From the NCBI RefSeq assembly GCF_016802725.1, contig NC_052665.1, positions 9,300,001-9,364,000 on the forward strand: 64,000 nucleotides of DNA, in the 5' to 3' direction. Below the pieces are notes generated by a model. The model did no database searches. It worked only from the letters and a program-made list of their open reading frames with translations, and was not told the DNA's origin. Positions 23,289-35,232 of the stretch are shown here, piece after piece (the first letter of the stretch is position 1; the number at the start of each line of letters is the position of its first letter). The DNA comes from Solenopsis invicta. Its lineage: Eukaryota; Arthropoda; Insecta; Hymenoptera; Formicidae. The position numbers were made by a program, and so were the translations under genes.

Positions 23289-25413
23289 TTACATTGCTTC
23301 AGTAAGATTCTCAACGTCACTTTCTTCATCACTGTTACTAGTTGCATCGAGATTATATAAAAATGAGTCATTTTCGGACATGGGAAAATAATATCTAAAA
23401 GAAACAGCAAAAAATATTTAATATAATTTTCTATGTAGATAAATTTCATGTAATTCTAATCATATTTACTCTGGTTGATCCCAAACTTTTTGTGCAGCAA
23501 TTTTACAATGCTGTTGATCTTTCATATGCTCCAAAATATTGTCCGATTCTGTTTCACAGAAAATACATCGTTGTAATTGAATTTGTCTTTTTATGTAATT
23601 GACTACTTTCACCTATAATTTAATCATATATATTAGAAAGGTCAATCATTAAAGATATAAAAGTAATAATTACATGATAATTTCTTACTTTCTGATAAAA
23701 GGTTAAGTCTTTAACAGTTTCTTCAAAATCAAAACTATGTGCCTCTTTCATGTGCTTCAAGATACAAGTAAATTCATTGTTGTTATAATTACAAAATAGA
23801 CATATTATTCCGATAGAGTCATCATTCCAATCGGACCATGAATTTTCCTCATCCTCATTTTCGCTACTGCCACCTCCTACGTCGGAATTTGTTTTAGAAT
23901 TAGCCTGTAAGAATCCAAGAAAAATCATATTTTTTTTTAAGTATTAACATTTTTTACCTCAACTCGCATATTACCTGTTTTTGCTTCCAAGTCCTTTCTG
24001 GCTCTAGATAATTGTTTATGTAAAATTTATCATATGCTTTATTATGAGGATTTATGCACTTATGAAATTTTTTTCTCATATGCTCCTTTAATACTGTACG
24101 ATCTTTAAATGTTCCTTCACAATAAATGCATATTAAACTGAAAGGATTGACATAGATAATTGTATATAATTGTGTGTGTGTTGTATATATATTGTATTAT
24201 GTCATTGGAGTATGTATGTACACGTAGATTCAGTTGTAACATACATATATCAGTTTTGGAATGCGATACCTTTCTATATTGTTTTGGATTTTGTCCAGAA
24301 GCTCATCGACAAACACCAAGTTTTCTGGCTTGCCAAGATGAAGATTGTGCTTTTGATACAAATGTTTTATATATGCTGCACGTGATCCACAGATTTCAGT
24401 ACGACAGAATATACAGCCACGCTTAAAACTAGTATCTGCACGTTCAGCAGCTTGTTGCGCCAATGTCCATTCCTTAAAATAATTACGAGATTGCATTACA
24501 AAAAGTTGTTATAAATTACATATCAATTTATTGATTTTTCATCAATACACCTACCAGTTTAGCTTGGTGTATCTCGTTTCTCAAAGTCTTGTCCTCCGAC
24601 AAACAGTCAGAGAGCAGAAAATAATGTTCATTTTTACTTGGTTTTCCATCTGGTGTACAATCCATTAGCAATGTGCTACAATAAGTTGTCAATGGTGTTT
24701 CTTTAAATTTTACACTCCAGTAATGTACATAACTGAAATTATCAAGGATTACCATATCTGACTGTGAAAAATATGAACATGATGGATGACCGCATTCACA
24801 TATACATTTGGAAAATTGTATTAACCTATCGCCAAACAGTTTATTCAAATTTTTGTGTTAATACAAGATGAATATATTAGAAAGCAACATAAATATTATG
24901 TAAAAAATCACAAATATAATAAACACAATTTAGAAGTGTGGAAACATTTCTCAATAAAATTAACATTTATTATATGTTGACACGTACATTTTATTCATTA
25001 TCTTGAAATTTATGTATTAAAAGTATATTATTTTTACTTTGATTGTTTATTTACCCATAAATTGTTATTTTAACACTGAGAAAAATTTAATATCAATTTA
25101 ATACAAAATATTCAAATAACAATCACATTTATATTAAATTAACACTTAGATACGTTAAAAATTCAACACAAAAATTTCAACAAAGATTGGTATTAATATA
25201 AATAAAAAAATGTTTTCCACTGTGCAAAAATTGATGATTGTACCTCCTCAAACTAGCTATTTTCCAAACGTCAGCTATGACAAGGCGATGCTCTTTAAAC
25301 AAATGCGTGAGAAAATCCGTCTCGTCTGTCGGAAGGACAAACACATGATCGCACAACAAGCATTTCGTATCACATGGCTTGTCGTCCAAACCGACGAACT
25401 GCGACTTGTACAT
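23289..25413 (-). CDS. ZNF277: Zinc finger protein 277 homologue
   Basis: Seven exons on the minus strand: 25,413-25,244, 24,732-24,555, 24,472-24,270, 24,137-23,975, 23,904-23,689, 23,612-23,470 and 23,394-23,289; 392 residues (human about 450). There are five C2H2 fingers: C18/C21/H37/H42, C136/C139/H153/H158, C187/C190/H203/H209, C273/C276/H289/H294 and C326/C329/H339/H345. ZNF277 signatures include EHRLVIADVWKIASL, KNEHYFLLSD, HMRKKFHKCINP, the acidic NSWSDWNDD before finger four, and EYYFPMSEND near the end. Human ZNF277 is reported to bind ribosomal protein uS5/RPS2 and to affect senescence-related transcription; its role here is inferred. It converges with XPF (390 bp between stops) and diverges from the TRAIP-like gene. 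Intron 1 contains a MITE-like element ending 19 bp from the exon-1 boundary. Confidence 0.93.
24935..25224 (+). mobile_element. Family-1 MITE-like element in ZNF277 intron 1 (copy D)
   Basis: Shares long ordered blocks with 6,020-6,316 (GTTGACACGTACATTTTATTC is nearly identical, and ATACGTTAAAAATT recurs). It ends in the complement of CAGTGGAAAACATTTTTT. The left end seen in copy A is missing or diverged. The right end is 19 bp from the last base of ZNF277 exon 1, so it adjoins the 5' splice site. Confidence 0.7.
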
Positions 25414-25868
25414 CTTACAAATCTAAACTTTAAATTCGATGCAAAAAAAAAATGCTCCTGACGTTATAACCAATTTATTCATTAGCTAACAGAACACATG
25501 TTTACTTTTTGCCAAGTGCAGTTTGTCGTGTCACAAGAAATCTTGCGGAAACGCACTCCAAGTGCTTTATATTCAACACTGGGAAAAATTAGTGAGAAAT
25601 ATCTGCATTTTATAATTTTGTGGCAAGGAAGTTTCTCGACAAATTGCTGATCGTGAATCGTAACGCAACTATTGTGCACAGCAACAAGGCTCGAGGCTGC
25701 AAGAACTCATCAGCTGTCCCGTGATCATGCGCGGTTCTGCGACTTCTGCACCTTGCGCGAGAGCAATAGAGCATCAGACATCAGACAGCATCAGAGCACG
25801 CTGGAGACGTGGTCGAGTAGGTCGCTGTCACTTGTCCGCTTTGCTTTCACTTTCGTTTTGCATGTAGA
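25414..25868. promoter_or_regulatory. Shared divergent promoter region, ZNF277 / TRAIP-like
   Basis: The two start codons lie 455 bp apart in opposite directions, so 5' UTRs and both promoters must share this interval. The half nearer TRAIP is more GC-rich and contains tandem ATCAGACATCAGACAGCATC-type repeats near 25,773-25,795. No TATA box was confidently placed. Confidence 0.6.
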
Positions 25869-27867
25869 ATGAAAATCCTTTGTGTCATTTGTCACGATCT
25901 GCTGATACCGTCCGAAGACATCTCTTTCATTCGTTGCGGACATGTCTTTCATCATCACTGCCTGTTGCAATGGCTCGAAAGGTAAACACAGCTTATGGTT
26001 AGGTATCTACGCGATGGATGACGCCATTCGTTTTCACAGGCGAGTGTTTTTTTAATTCATCGATGGATCAGTCATATTGTGTGCAAATATAGCTTCTACA
26101 GAACAAAGTTGTATTTATGTACAATGCGATTGATCAATCGATGAATGAAAAAACTCGCCTTATGCCTTCCGTATCTTCCATCGTCCATCTTTATCTTCCG
26201 AGGGGCGAGAACGTATATCCCGTTTCATTTTAAGCACAAGGACTATAGAAAAGTGCAAATAAAACAAATTCATCCAACTAATTTTTACACGTATTTATAT
26301 CTCACAGATCGCAGACCTGTCCGCAATGTCGGGATAGAGCGACGGAGAGTAGAATCCACAAGGCTCACTTTACGTTTTCGAATACCGAGATCTCCACGGA
26401 TAATGCGAACAATTCGTCCTTGCAAGGGAAGATCGACAACTTGCAATTTCAGATTTTACTGAATGAAAAGAACATCAAGCATTACACCTCGAAAAATGCG
26501 ATTCTAGAAAAGCAGAATGCTGGCCTCAGACAGGAAGTACGAAAGGTGGAAAGCGAGATCAATCAGAAGAACTCTGCTATCTACGCCCTGAAGGAACAGA
26601 TAAAGTATTTTAAGAGCAAGAGTCATCTGGCATATGATGATCTCAAGAAGAAGCTGTCTCAGAAAGAGAGGGAGATGTTAGAATTACGAGAGTACGTTTG
26701 TTTATGTTGACCATCTATAATTTAATTGAGTATTGGCAGTTTATTGCTTGATCTGATCTTTATTCGACAGATAGCAATACTTTAATTAATTACATTTTTG
26801 TTATGAAAAAGTATGTCCTGTTTATGTATCTTGATCTTGATATCTTATAATTTACTTGTCACTAATTTCAGAGTAACGCTAAGGAAAACGAAAAAAATTG
26901 AGAATCTACAATGTTTGCTTGCAAGGCAGCGTGAATCCTTGAGAGAAGAGCGATCTAAGAGATTGTATGTATTTTTATTATTGAAATAGCTACATTTCAA
27001 TCGTCAATGTTCCCATTGTATTTTTTCAGAGACGTCGAAGTACGTTCGAAAGCAACTTGCGAAAGTGGTAACATATCTCTACAACTTCGAGTTAATGAAT
27101 TAGAAAGGCTACTTAAGACTACATTGGACCAAAACTGTACCGATTCTAGTATCCAAAGAAAGTCTAATGAAAATTCTTTGATTAGCATACAGCCAGTAGA
27201 TATTAATACCCAGGTAATTAATTTAATCTTGGAATCTGTTGTGATGGAAATTTGTTTTGCTCTTACTTTGCGTAATGAAAATTTTAACAGTTTTAACAGT
27301 ATTGTTGCACTTGTTACTAATTATAAATACGCATTACTAACATATATTCATAATGCATTCATAATGCATTTAAAAAAATGGAAATAATCAGTTCCATAAT
27401 GCATCATGATGTAATAAACATTTTTATATAACAAGATTTTTTAAAGCAATAAAAATTTGAGATCACTATTAATTCTCTCTAGCTTTTTCATGTAAAACTG
27501 CATGTGAAATATTGAAATTAATTATTTATATATGTAGGATTATTACATTACTTTAAACATCACTTTCCTTGAATCCTACATGTATAATTGATTTCTCATC
27601 CTTTAGCAAATAAATGCAAAACAGGAAACTGCAGATAAAAATGGTCCATCGTCTTCAGAGAAGGAAGTTGAAATTATTACTATTGCAGACCAGGACTCAA
27701 TGAATAACTCTACATTTGATGAATGTCCAACCATTACAAAAAAAGCGAGACTGTGTTTGCAATCAGGTAATAGTAGAGATAAGCCAAGTAATGATCATTA
27801 TTTGATGTATAATGAGCTACTTAGAATATCAAGAACACAGCAAGATCATAATCAGGAAAAATGTTAA
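25869..27867 (+). CDS. TRAIP: RING-type E3 ubiquitin ligase, TRAIP / no poles-like
   Basis: Five exons: 25,869-25,981, 26,308-26,691, 26,872-26,964, 27,030-27,213 and 27,607-27,867; 344 residues. Residues 5-45 are a complete RING-H2 (C5, C8, C23, H25, H28, C31, C42, C45) with GHVFHHHCLLQWLE and TCPQCR. About residues 75-215 are predicted coiled coil (Leu/Gln/Lys/Glu-rich, for example KIDNLQFQILLNEKNIKHY). The order RING, a short FNTE-like linker (FSNTEIS) and long coiled coil matches TRAIP and Drosophila no poles. These are replisome-associated ligases that ubiquitinate the CMG helicase at crosslinks and in mitosis. The C-terminal third is polar and poorly conserved. I see no QxxIxxFF-type PCNA-binding tail, which human TRAIP has, and the protein is shorter than the human one (469). 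The RING is split by intron 1. AATAAA lies at 28,136. Confidence 0.87.
26039..26159. repeat. Small foldback element in TRAIP-like intron 1
   Basis: It begins GGCGAGTGTTTTTTTAATTC and ends in its approximate inverse, GAATGAAAAAACTCGCC, with a second inverted pair inside (CATCGATGGATCA / TGATCAATCGATG). A related TTAATTCATCGATTGATC sequence occurs at about 9,188, so this is probably a dispersed MITE. Confidence 0.7.
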
Positions 27868-30043
27868 AATTAAATAGTCTTTCGCGATATTATCCTTAAA
27901 AATGTCCGTATAAAAAGCAATTTAGTATTCAAATTTATTTTTACTATCATTTATATCAACATCTGCTTATACATTTACATTAAATTATACACAGAATAGA
28001 ATTGTATGTATTGGAATTCTAAACATTGCTTGAGCTATCTCTTTTTACAGTAGAATCTCTTCAATTTTTATTTTTATTTAAACGTAGAATTCATTACAAT
28101 CAAAATTAGTTTTGTTTGTGATGGTACATTAACAAAATAAAAACATTTATATTTCTTATTTTTTTATATTGTATAAACATGTGTAAGCAAAAAAGGATTC
28201 TAATCTAAAGGATCCCAATTTTTTCTACGGATAATTTATAAAGCAGATGTATGATGTTCCAATTAATATATTTCATCAATTATAAATTTGGTATCAATAA
28301 TGTAAAGGAAACATTATTGTGTAAGTGTTGTATGTATTATATATTTCTTCGAAAGTATATAGATGCTAAAATCTGTATTGAGATTATTATAAAAATTTGT
28401 CTTCACATTAGATGTTAACATACTGTAATGAGATAATTGTATATGTGCATTTATTACTCTAAAAACTATTTTTTTAATATAAAGTATATATTTTGTGTGC
28501 ATGTATATTTGCATTTGATAGGCATCTACCTCAAGAAAAAATCTACACATGATTTTTAACGTAGTTAACATATAACTTAGAATCTCGCTTATAATTTTAC
28601 ATAATTAAGTTTTATATATCTTTATTACATTATTATCCACGTTTAATTTTTTCATGTGCCAAAAATATTTCCGGGATAAAATAACAAATAAAGACATAAT
28701 AAAACAATGTAAGATATGAGAAAACATTATTAGAATAATGGATTTGTCTGTAGAGGAATCAAGCAATTATCATTTTGATGTGTATCTATAAACTTTTATT
28801 CAGTTTTCATAGGCGCTACATCATTTTCATACGCAAAGAGATAGACAAAGGAAATTTTGACGTCACATATGTATATATTCACACAGGATATTTCGCGGAC
28901 AGGACATGCCATTTAAATGTTACAAAACGCATTGGTTCTTATCGGTAGCAGTCGTGTGTTTTAACAATTGGATTAGTAATCGGAATACTCTCTTATATAC
29001 TAGGAACTGAAAAACGAGTATTTTGTACGTAAGACTAGTTTCGTTCCTCTACTCTTTCGTATTCAATTGTAAATGCGAACGAATTCAAAGTCGTCATTCA
29101 AAGCGTTATCTAATGCATCAATACTTCTATACTCGTTTATGTATTATTATTATTATTTTCATTTAATAGCGTTATTGTACGTCAAGCGTCAGTACGAATG
29201 TACAAAAACACATTTTGGCTTACCAAACCAAGTTCCCGTTAAACTTATAATATGTTAAAAAGTTGATTCAATTGCGATCGCCTTACCGTTACAGTTAATT
29301 ATTTCAGGTTTGGTCAATGGTATGGTAACACTTGTGCAAAATTCTTCGTATTGAGATAATATAAACGTCTGCGTGGATGAATAATATTGCGACATGATAA
29401 AATTATTTCGTCAGTTATCAATTATCGTTTTAAATATGTACAGATATATGCTTCCTTAAAAATAAACTAGCTTTTAAAGCGATGGAATTACAAGATACAT
29501 ACTGTACTCTTGTGTATTGCATTTAATTCGCTTAGTAGTAATTACAAATAGCGATAACAATAATAACAACAAATAAAAAAATGTAATAAAACAAATGCTT
29601 ATTTTTAAAAGTCGTATTTATATAGGTATATATAGTATATGGGTATATATTTAACAAACTCTGAAAGTCTTATTATATTACAAATTGCAAATAAATGCAG
29701 TAGCAAAATCATTGTATGCTCGCGATACAAATGCCATTTTACGAATTAATTACGGTACTCGTTTCGTATACGTGAAAATCCTCATTACTTTTGTCAAATC
29801 TTATTACATCAATTACAATTTATTCGTCGATTTTCGCGTCGCTCTTCAACTGCAAGTACCGCCTTACAAAATGTATAGATTTTCGAAATCGCAACATCCA
29901 ATTTTCCCTAAGATTACATATACAGTATACTAATATCGAAGTATTAGTCCACAGCGTGTAGGTGTATGATCCAATCGCGCTGTCGCATCTTCTTCATCTT
30001 CAAACTCATATCTTCGACGACCAGGGCTTCTCGCTGGATCGGT
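27868..30043. other. Convergent 3' UTR region, TRAIP-like and dystrobrevin
   Basis: Lies between two convergent stop codons. It is AT-rich and without a recognisable exon. The plus-strand AATAAA at 28,136-28,141 probably ends the TRAIP-like transcript. The remainder is probably the long 3' UTR of dystrobrevin, read on the minus strand, but its end cannot be fixed. Confidence 0.55.
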
Positions 30044-33000
30044 TTATCGATTGACCCATCTCTTCACCGCTTCCGCCCAATTGGATTCGTCTTCATCTTC
30101 CTTTTCACCGTCCGCCTCTTCTCTCTCGCCTCTTTCTTGCTCTTGCTCATTGGACAGCGTGGCTGATGGTGTGTGCGGTATATTGTTACGAGATCGCAAT
30201 TCCGCCAAAAAGTCGTTCTCCTGTTGATAACGTCGCTGCAGCTCTTCTCGCCAGGAATTCCCACCGCCGCTGCTATCGTCTCCATCCTCACCGGCTTCAA
30301 AGTCTATAAGTAGATGCGACTTGTTTCAAATTTCAGTCGCACAAGAACCGAGATCATTTGTTATATTTGTTACTTTTGATTCAAACGATAAAAGATAAAG
30401 TAGCATATCTATATATATTCGCTGAATTTAATTCCATTTTTCTCTTGGTCTCCCCAAGTAGTTCTTAACTTTGAAGAAGGTTTACGTAGTTATACCAAGG
30501 TAATATTATCTGACATTTGTACATATATAGACTTATAACTATAGACGAATAAGAATAATCGTTTATGAAGATATTATCACAAAAATTCGTAAGACAACTT
30601 ATCTTAATATTATCGTCAGAAGTATACATCGTAGTGTGTGAGTGATGCTTATGAAGATGACAAGAAATGTAGAGATGTTCTTAGATATGAATATGAGTAT
30701 ATTGTATGTACACATATGTACAGTTTGATCTTTGCAAAATGAATGTTGAAAGAAAAAAATTAAATCGAAATATGAAACTCGTAGATAATCAGCGCTTGAA
30801 AAGTTTCGGGCTTGTTTCGATTAGAAGAGCGACATTGCGAATATCTAAGGTGCAAATGAAAGTAAAAGTAAGAAAAAAAAAAGAAAATCTGAAGGTCAAT
30901 AGTAGAGATACTTACCTAGCGGTTTTCTGATGTTCATTAGCCCCGAGTTGTGAGAATGGTCCTCCTGGTCTGAGTCTGCAAGCCACCAGGACACATTCAC
31001 GGGGGGTGCATCACATACATTCCACAACACGTCTAAAGTGTCATTTGTATATTGTATATAGTATATCGGAACGTCTATTTGTCTCGGCCGAATTCAATTA
31101 GAAAAGTATACATATGTAATATATGTCCTTATCTTTATCGAAATATTTTTAATTTTATATCTATTTCAAATTTTTTTTTTTAATTATATAACCCTTTCTT
31201 ATATAATTTTGAGTTGTAGTTTTTTGTTTGACACTTGTCATTTAGGTACAGGTTCGTTAGTCTAAGTAATTCGGCTCTCGAAAATTTTTTTAATAAGTAT
31301 AAATGTATTTAAAATTTCTTGAAATTGTGGATTAAATTGTTGCTGTCATCTGTGGTCTTGCGTGTAATGTAGTCCGTGTGCTATTCCACTAGGCTAATAT
31401 TAACTAACTCTCTATTCTAGAAAGAAAATAAATGAAACCGTGTAGAAATGGCAACAGGCAAAAGTACAGACTATGTTCCAACCGTTCGGACTAACTTTAG
31501 TACTTAGTCTCACTAGCAGAAGTAACGAAGAAGGTTTATATGTACACGGTTTGCATCTGGAGACGACGTGTTTATTCGTATAAACGCGCTCATTCGTATA
31601 AACGTTTCTCGTTACTTTGTTTAATAGAATATAGCTATAAGTTACACCGAACGTTTTAGAAATAAACTGTATAGAGAAAATATACACAAATATCCCACGA
31701 CTATTGCACTTTCTCTCGATTGTTAGATATTAAAATATAAATTAAGAAAACTCGCAATTGTTAAAAACTCTTGAAGGAAAAATAATATTTTAAATACGAT
31801 TAAAACTAAAATTTAAATGTACAAGTAGATAATGAAATCCACATGAATAATGATTTCCAATCAAGTTCAAGAAAAAATGTGTTATAAATGTATAATTATA
31901 AATGTATTACATGTTTTTTATGTAAAAAGAAAACAACTGCAGAAAGAAAGTATAATAGTTTTAACAGGGAATCGTATGTATATTTCTGTATTTACATCTT
32001 ATGGAACGAAAGTTCTGTATGCCTTTCGTATAATCATTATTAAAAATATGCATAAAAATTGTGTATAATGCAAGATGTTGTAAAACTAGACTTGAGATAC
32101 ACTTATCTCGACATTTTATGATCAAAACTATAAAAATCGACGTCGATCGTTATTCATCTTCCTGCAATGAATGCTATACTTACACGATTTTCCAGAATAC
32201 GAACGTATATACATAAAGGTGCATCCAAGTTCGATTCAAGTATATCCAATGAAATATCTTACGTATAGACAGCATTTATATGAATCATTTCACAGATCAT
32301 CTATGAATATCAAGACTAGGAACAGATGAAGAGTCGCATCTCTTTTTCATGCTACATGATTCTTTTGATGACATGAGAGAATATAAATGCGACGTGGCAT
32401 GCCTGTACATTCAGCTTAAATGCGATGATTGAGAATATTTCAAAGATAAATGTTAGTAGTTGAAAATTCTGCGTCGTATTATTTCTTGCGATTTTAAATC
32501 GAGTTAGAAACAATAAATATGTAGTATACGTACGGTGTGCGAGAAGTTAACATACCATCTTGAAAAATTGGAAATGTATGTTTTTCTATGTTATATGTTT
32601 AGAACGGCTAGGTGAAGAAGAAACGTTTCTTATGAAATGGCATGAAACACTAATTAATATATACATTTGTATAGTGTGGTGATAGTGAGAGTAATAATAG
32701 TAAAAGTAGCAGGAGCAAAAATAGTAACGAGAATAGTAATAAACAGTGTAGTATTAATAGATATGGTTTTGTTGTACTACGCACGATAATATGGTGAATG
32801 CAGATCAGTTTATCTATTGCTCACCTCTCGCCTCCGAGACAATCGAATTTGACATATTTACGGCTCCACTGATATAACGAAATCGCTTAATAATCCGTAT
32901 AACTAACATGCCATCAGCTAGAAGAACACGGCGATAGATACTAACATACTTCGTAGCTAAAAGCTTGCAATATCAAATTGATCTGTACAACTCACGAGAG

Positions 33001-35200
33001 GCGCTACTGCCTCTTAAAAATTACCTCTGGTTCTGATTGTCAGAGTAAATACCTATATTTTGCGAAATTAATGTACCAACTATGTATTGAATTTAACAGA
33101 CTATCATGGAAAATAGGCTGAGCGGTATCGTGTCATTATACTATTTAAAACTATAAGCATAATTGGACGTAGCTTTGTCAGGTGAATTTTTGTCGGTGTT
33201 AAGTTTGATAGAACTGTTAGAAATAAATTTAGAAATAGAATAAAAGTATGTTTTATACACCATTTAACTGTAATTTAATATTTTTCTTCCAAGTGTTTCT
33301 AACATATTCTTAGTATCGAGGAATATTTTCAAATTAGTTTCTGCGCAGGTCTCCTACGTATCTACGTCCAATTTATTAAATGTTATTATTGATACTAATC
33401 GATTTTATAGCGCACTTTTTTTTAACATACCTGAATTTAATTCCCTCACAAGTGTTGACATGGCATTAGTAACGCTGTCGGCGGCTACCAGTAAGTCGTT
33501 TCTTAAGGATCGGCCCAAACTATTATTGGCACTGCTGGAACCGCTCCCTGGTAAGCTGTTTGTCCTGAACGCAGACCTGACATCGAAAATCTCTATTTTC
33601 TTGGCGCGAAGCAATTTCCAAAATAAAAGTTGTTTGAACAAAAAATTGCGGCATGCAATTTTTATTGCACAAGCATTATTCAGTCTGCTAATGTAATTCT
33701 TACACATTCAATTCGCTATGGTTACTCGCGCGACCAAGACATATAAGCGTCTACAAAGTTTGTAAATTAAACTTGGCAACTCATCGATTGTAACAATACA
33801 CACATGCATTTTCAGGAAGCTACGATATATTTATTGGTGTCTAATGTAATGATATACTGTAATCTAACAGAAATATATCAATATGGCAAAGTTGTGAACG
33901 CATCGCAAATGTTTCATTTTTTGATCTATTAAGATATTTGCCGCGTTTGACTGTTACAATACTTGCAGGACGTTATATATTTACATATCGCAACGTTTGC
34001 GTAATAAATATGAAATAACAATATTTTAAGGGTGGTTGGATGGGTTTTACACAAGCTTAGCAAAAAAGGAGGATTCGATGGGTAACTCGTACGCGTCAAA
34101 CTTATATTCAACGCATCAGTACTTTCCTTACAGGATAGTTGCTTTTGTACTGTATATAAAAATGATACATTTAAGATGACTAATAATGGTAGCAAACTAA
34201 AAGGAGGAAACTCGCGTAAGAAACTTACACCTTGAACCTAATAAAACTTAGAAGAAATTATTTCAAATAGGGTTAAAAGCGACATGACATGGGATATACA
34301 AATATATCTACTATATATATTTATAAGTCGATATAAATCTGACGATTCAAGTAACATCTTACGAGGTACTCTCACTTATTTCGCGCTAGTACCACATTGT
34401 TCTTAATACTAGCTTAATTAGAAATCGCTCATATTCGCATGCAGGAGAATTTAGGAGTTTTTGAGCTAAATTGTGAAGTAATCGTATACTGTGCAATAAT
34501 ATATCTCTAATTGCTACAATAATGTTGACAGGAGAAATCAAGTTTTTAATAAACACATGATCGAGATATATATATTTCGTAATATAATAAGTGATGAACC
34601 TGCTTTTCGAGCGTTTGTGTTTCAAAGTTGATTTTCTTTTTTTAATACAAAACGTTTATTTGATCGATAATAATTTGGAAGGATCAAGTCCAATGCGACG
34701 CGTGACATAAAACTATTATCTTCAATATGTGATATCTATTTTACATTATTGCGAGTAATTAATATTTATTCAGCTGCACAATCTAATTATATACCTACAT
34801 TGTAGAATGTATTTTTATGTACATGGAATGTACATAGATTTCTAAAATTCGCTCGGAATGTCTAAATGAATAAATTGCTATGTAATATATTATTCTGTAT
34901 ATATCACGTGTACAATTATGTATCACGCAAATTTATCCGTTTATAATTTTCTTTGTCTTTATTCCGCTCTTTTCGCGCTATAGAAGGTTCTATCCTTTCG
35001 TTTATAATTGTATTTTCTCTTTGTGCATGCTTGCCTACCTTACATCGCCTCCAACGCACGACAAGCTATCTGGAATGGGATTCTGTATCGTGCCGAGCAT
35101 AGCGTTGCCTTGTATAGCGTTAGCCACTGTCGTTGTCGGTATAGGATTTTGATAGCTCTGAGACATTTGTTGCTGTTGCTGCTGCTGCATTTGCTGTTGT

Positions 35201-35232
<32 letters not shown>

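Noticed and set aside
24160..24426. Plus-strand frames over ZNF277 exon 3
   Set aside because: Shadow of the minus-strand zinc finger exon, which has paired Cys and His residues and correct splice phases.
30064..30300. 78-codon minus-strand frame overlapping the dystrobrevin last exon
   Set aside because: The other frame (DFEAGEDGDDSSGGG ... WVNR) joins the previous exons in phase and gives the expected tail; this one is a shadow.
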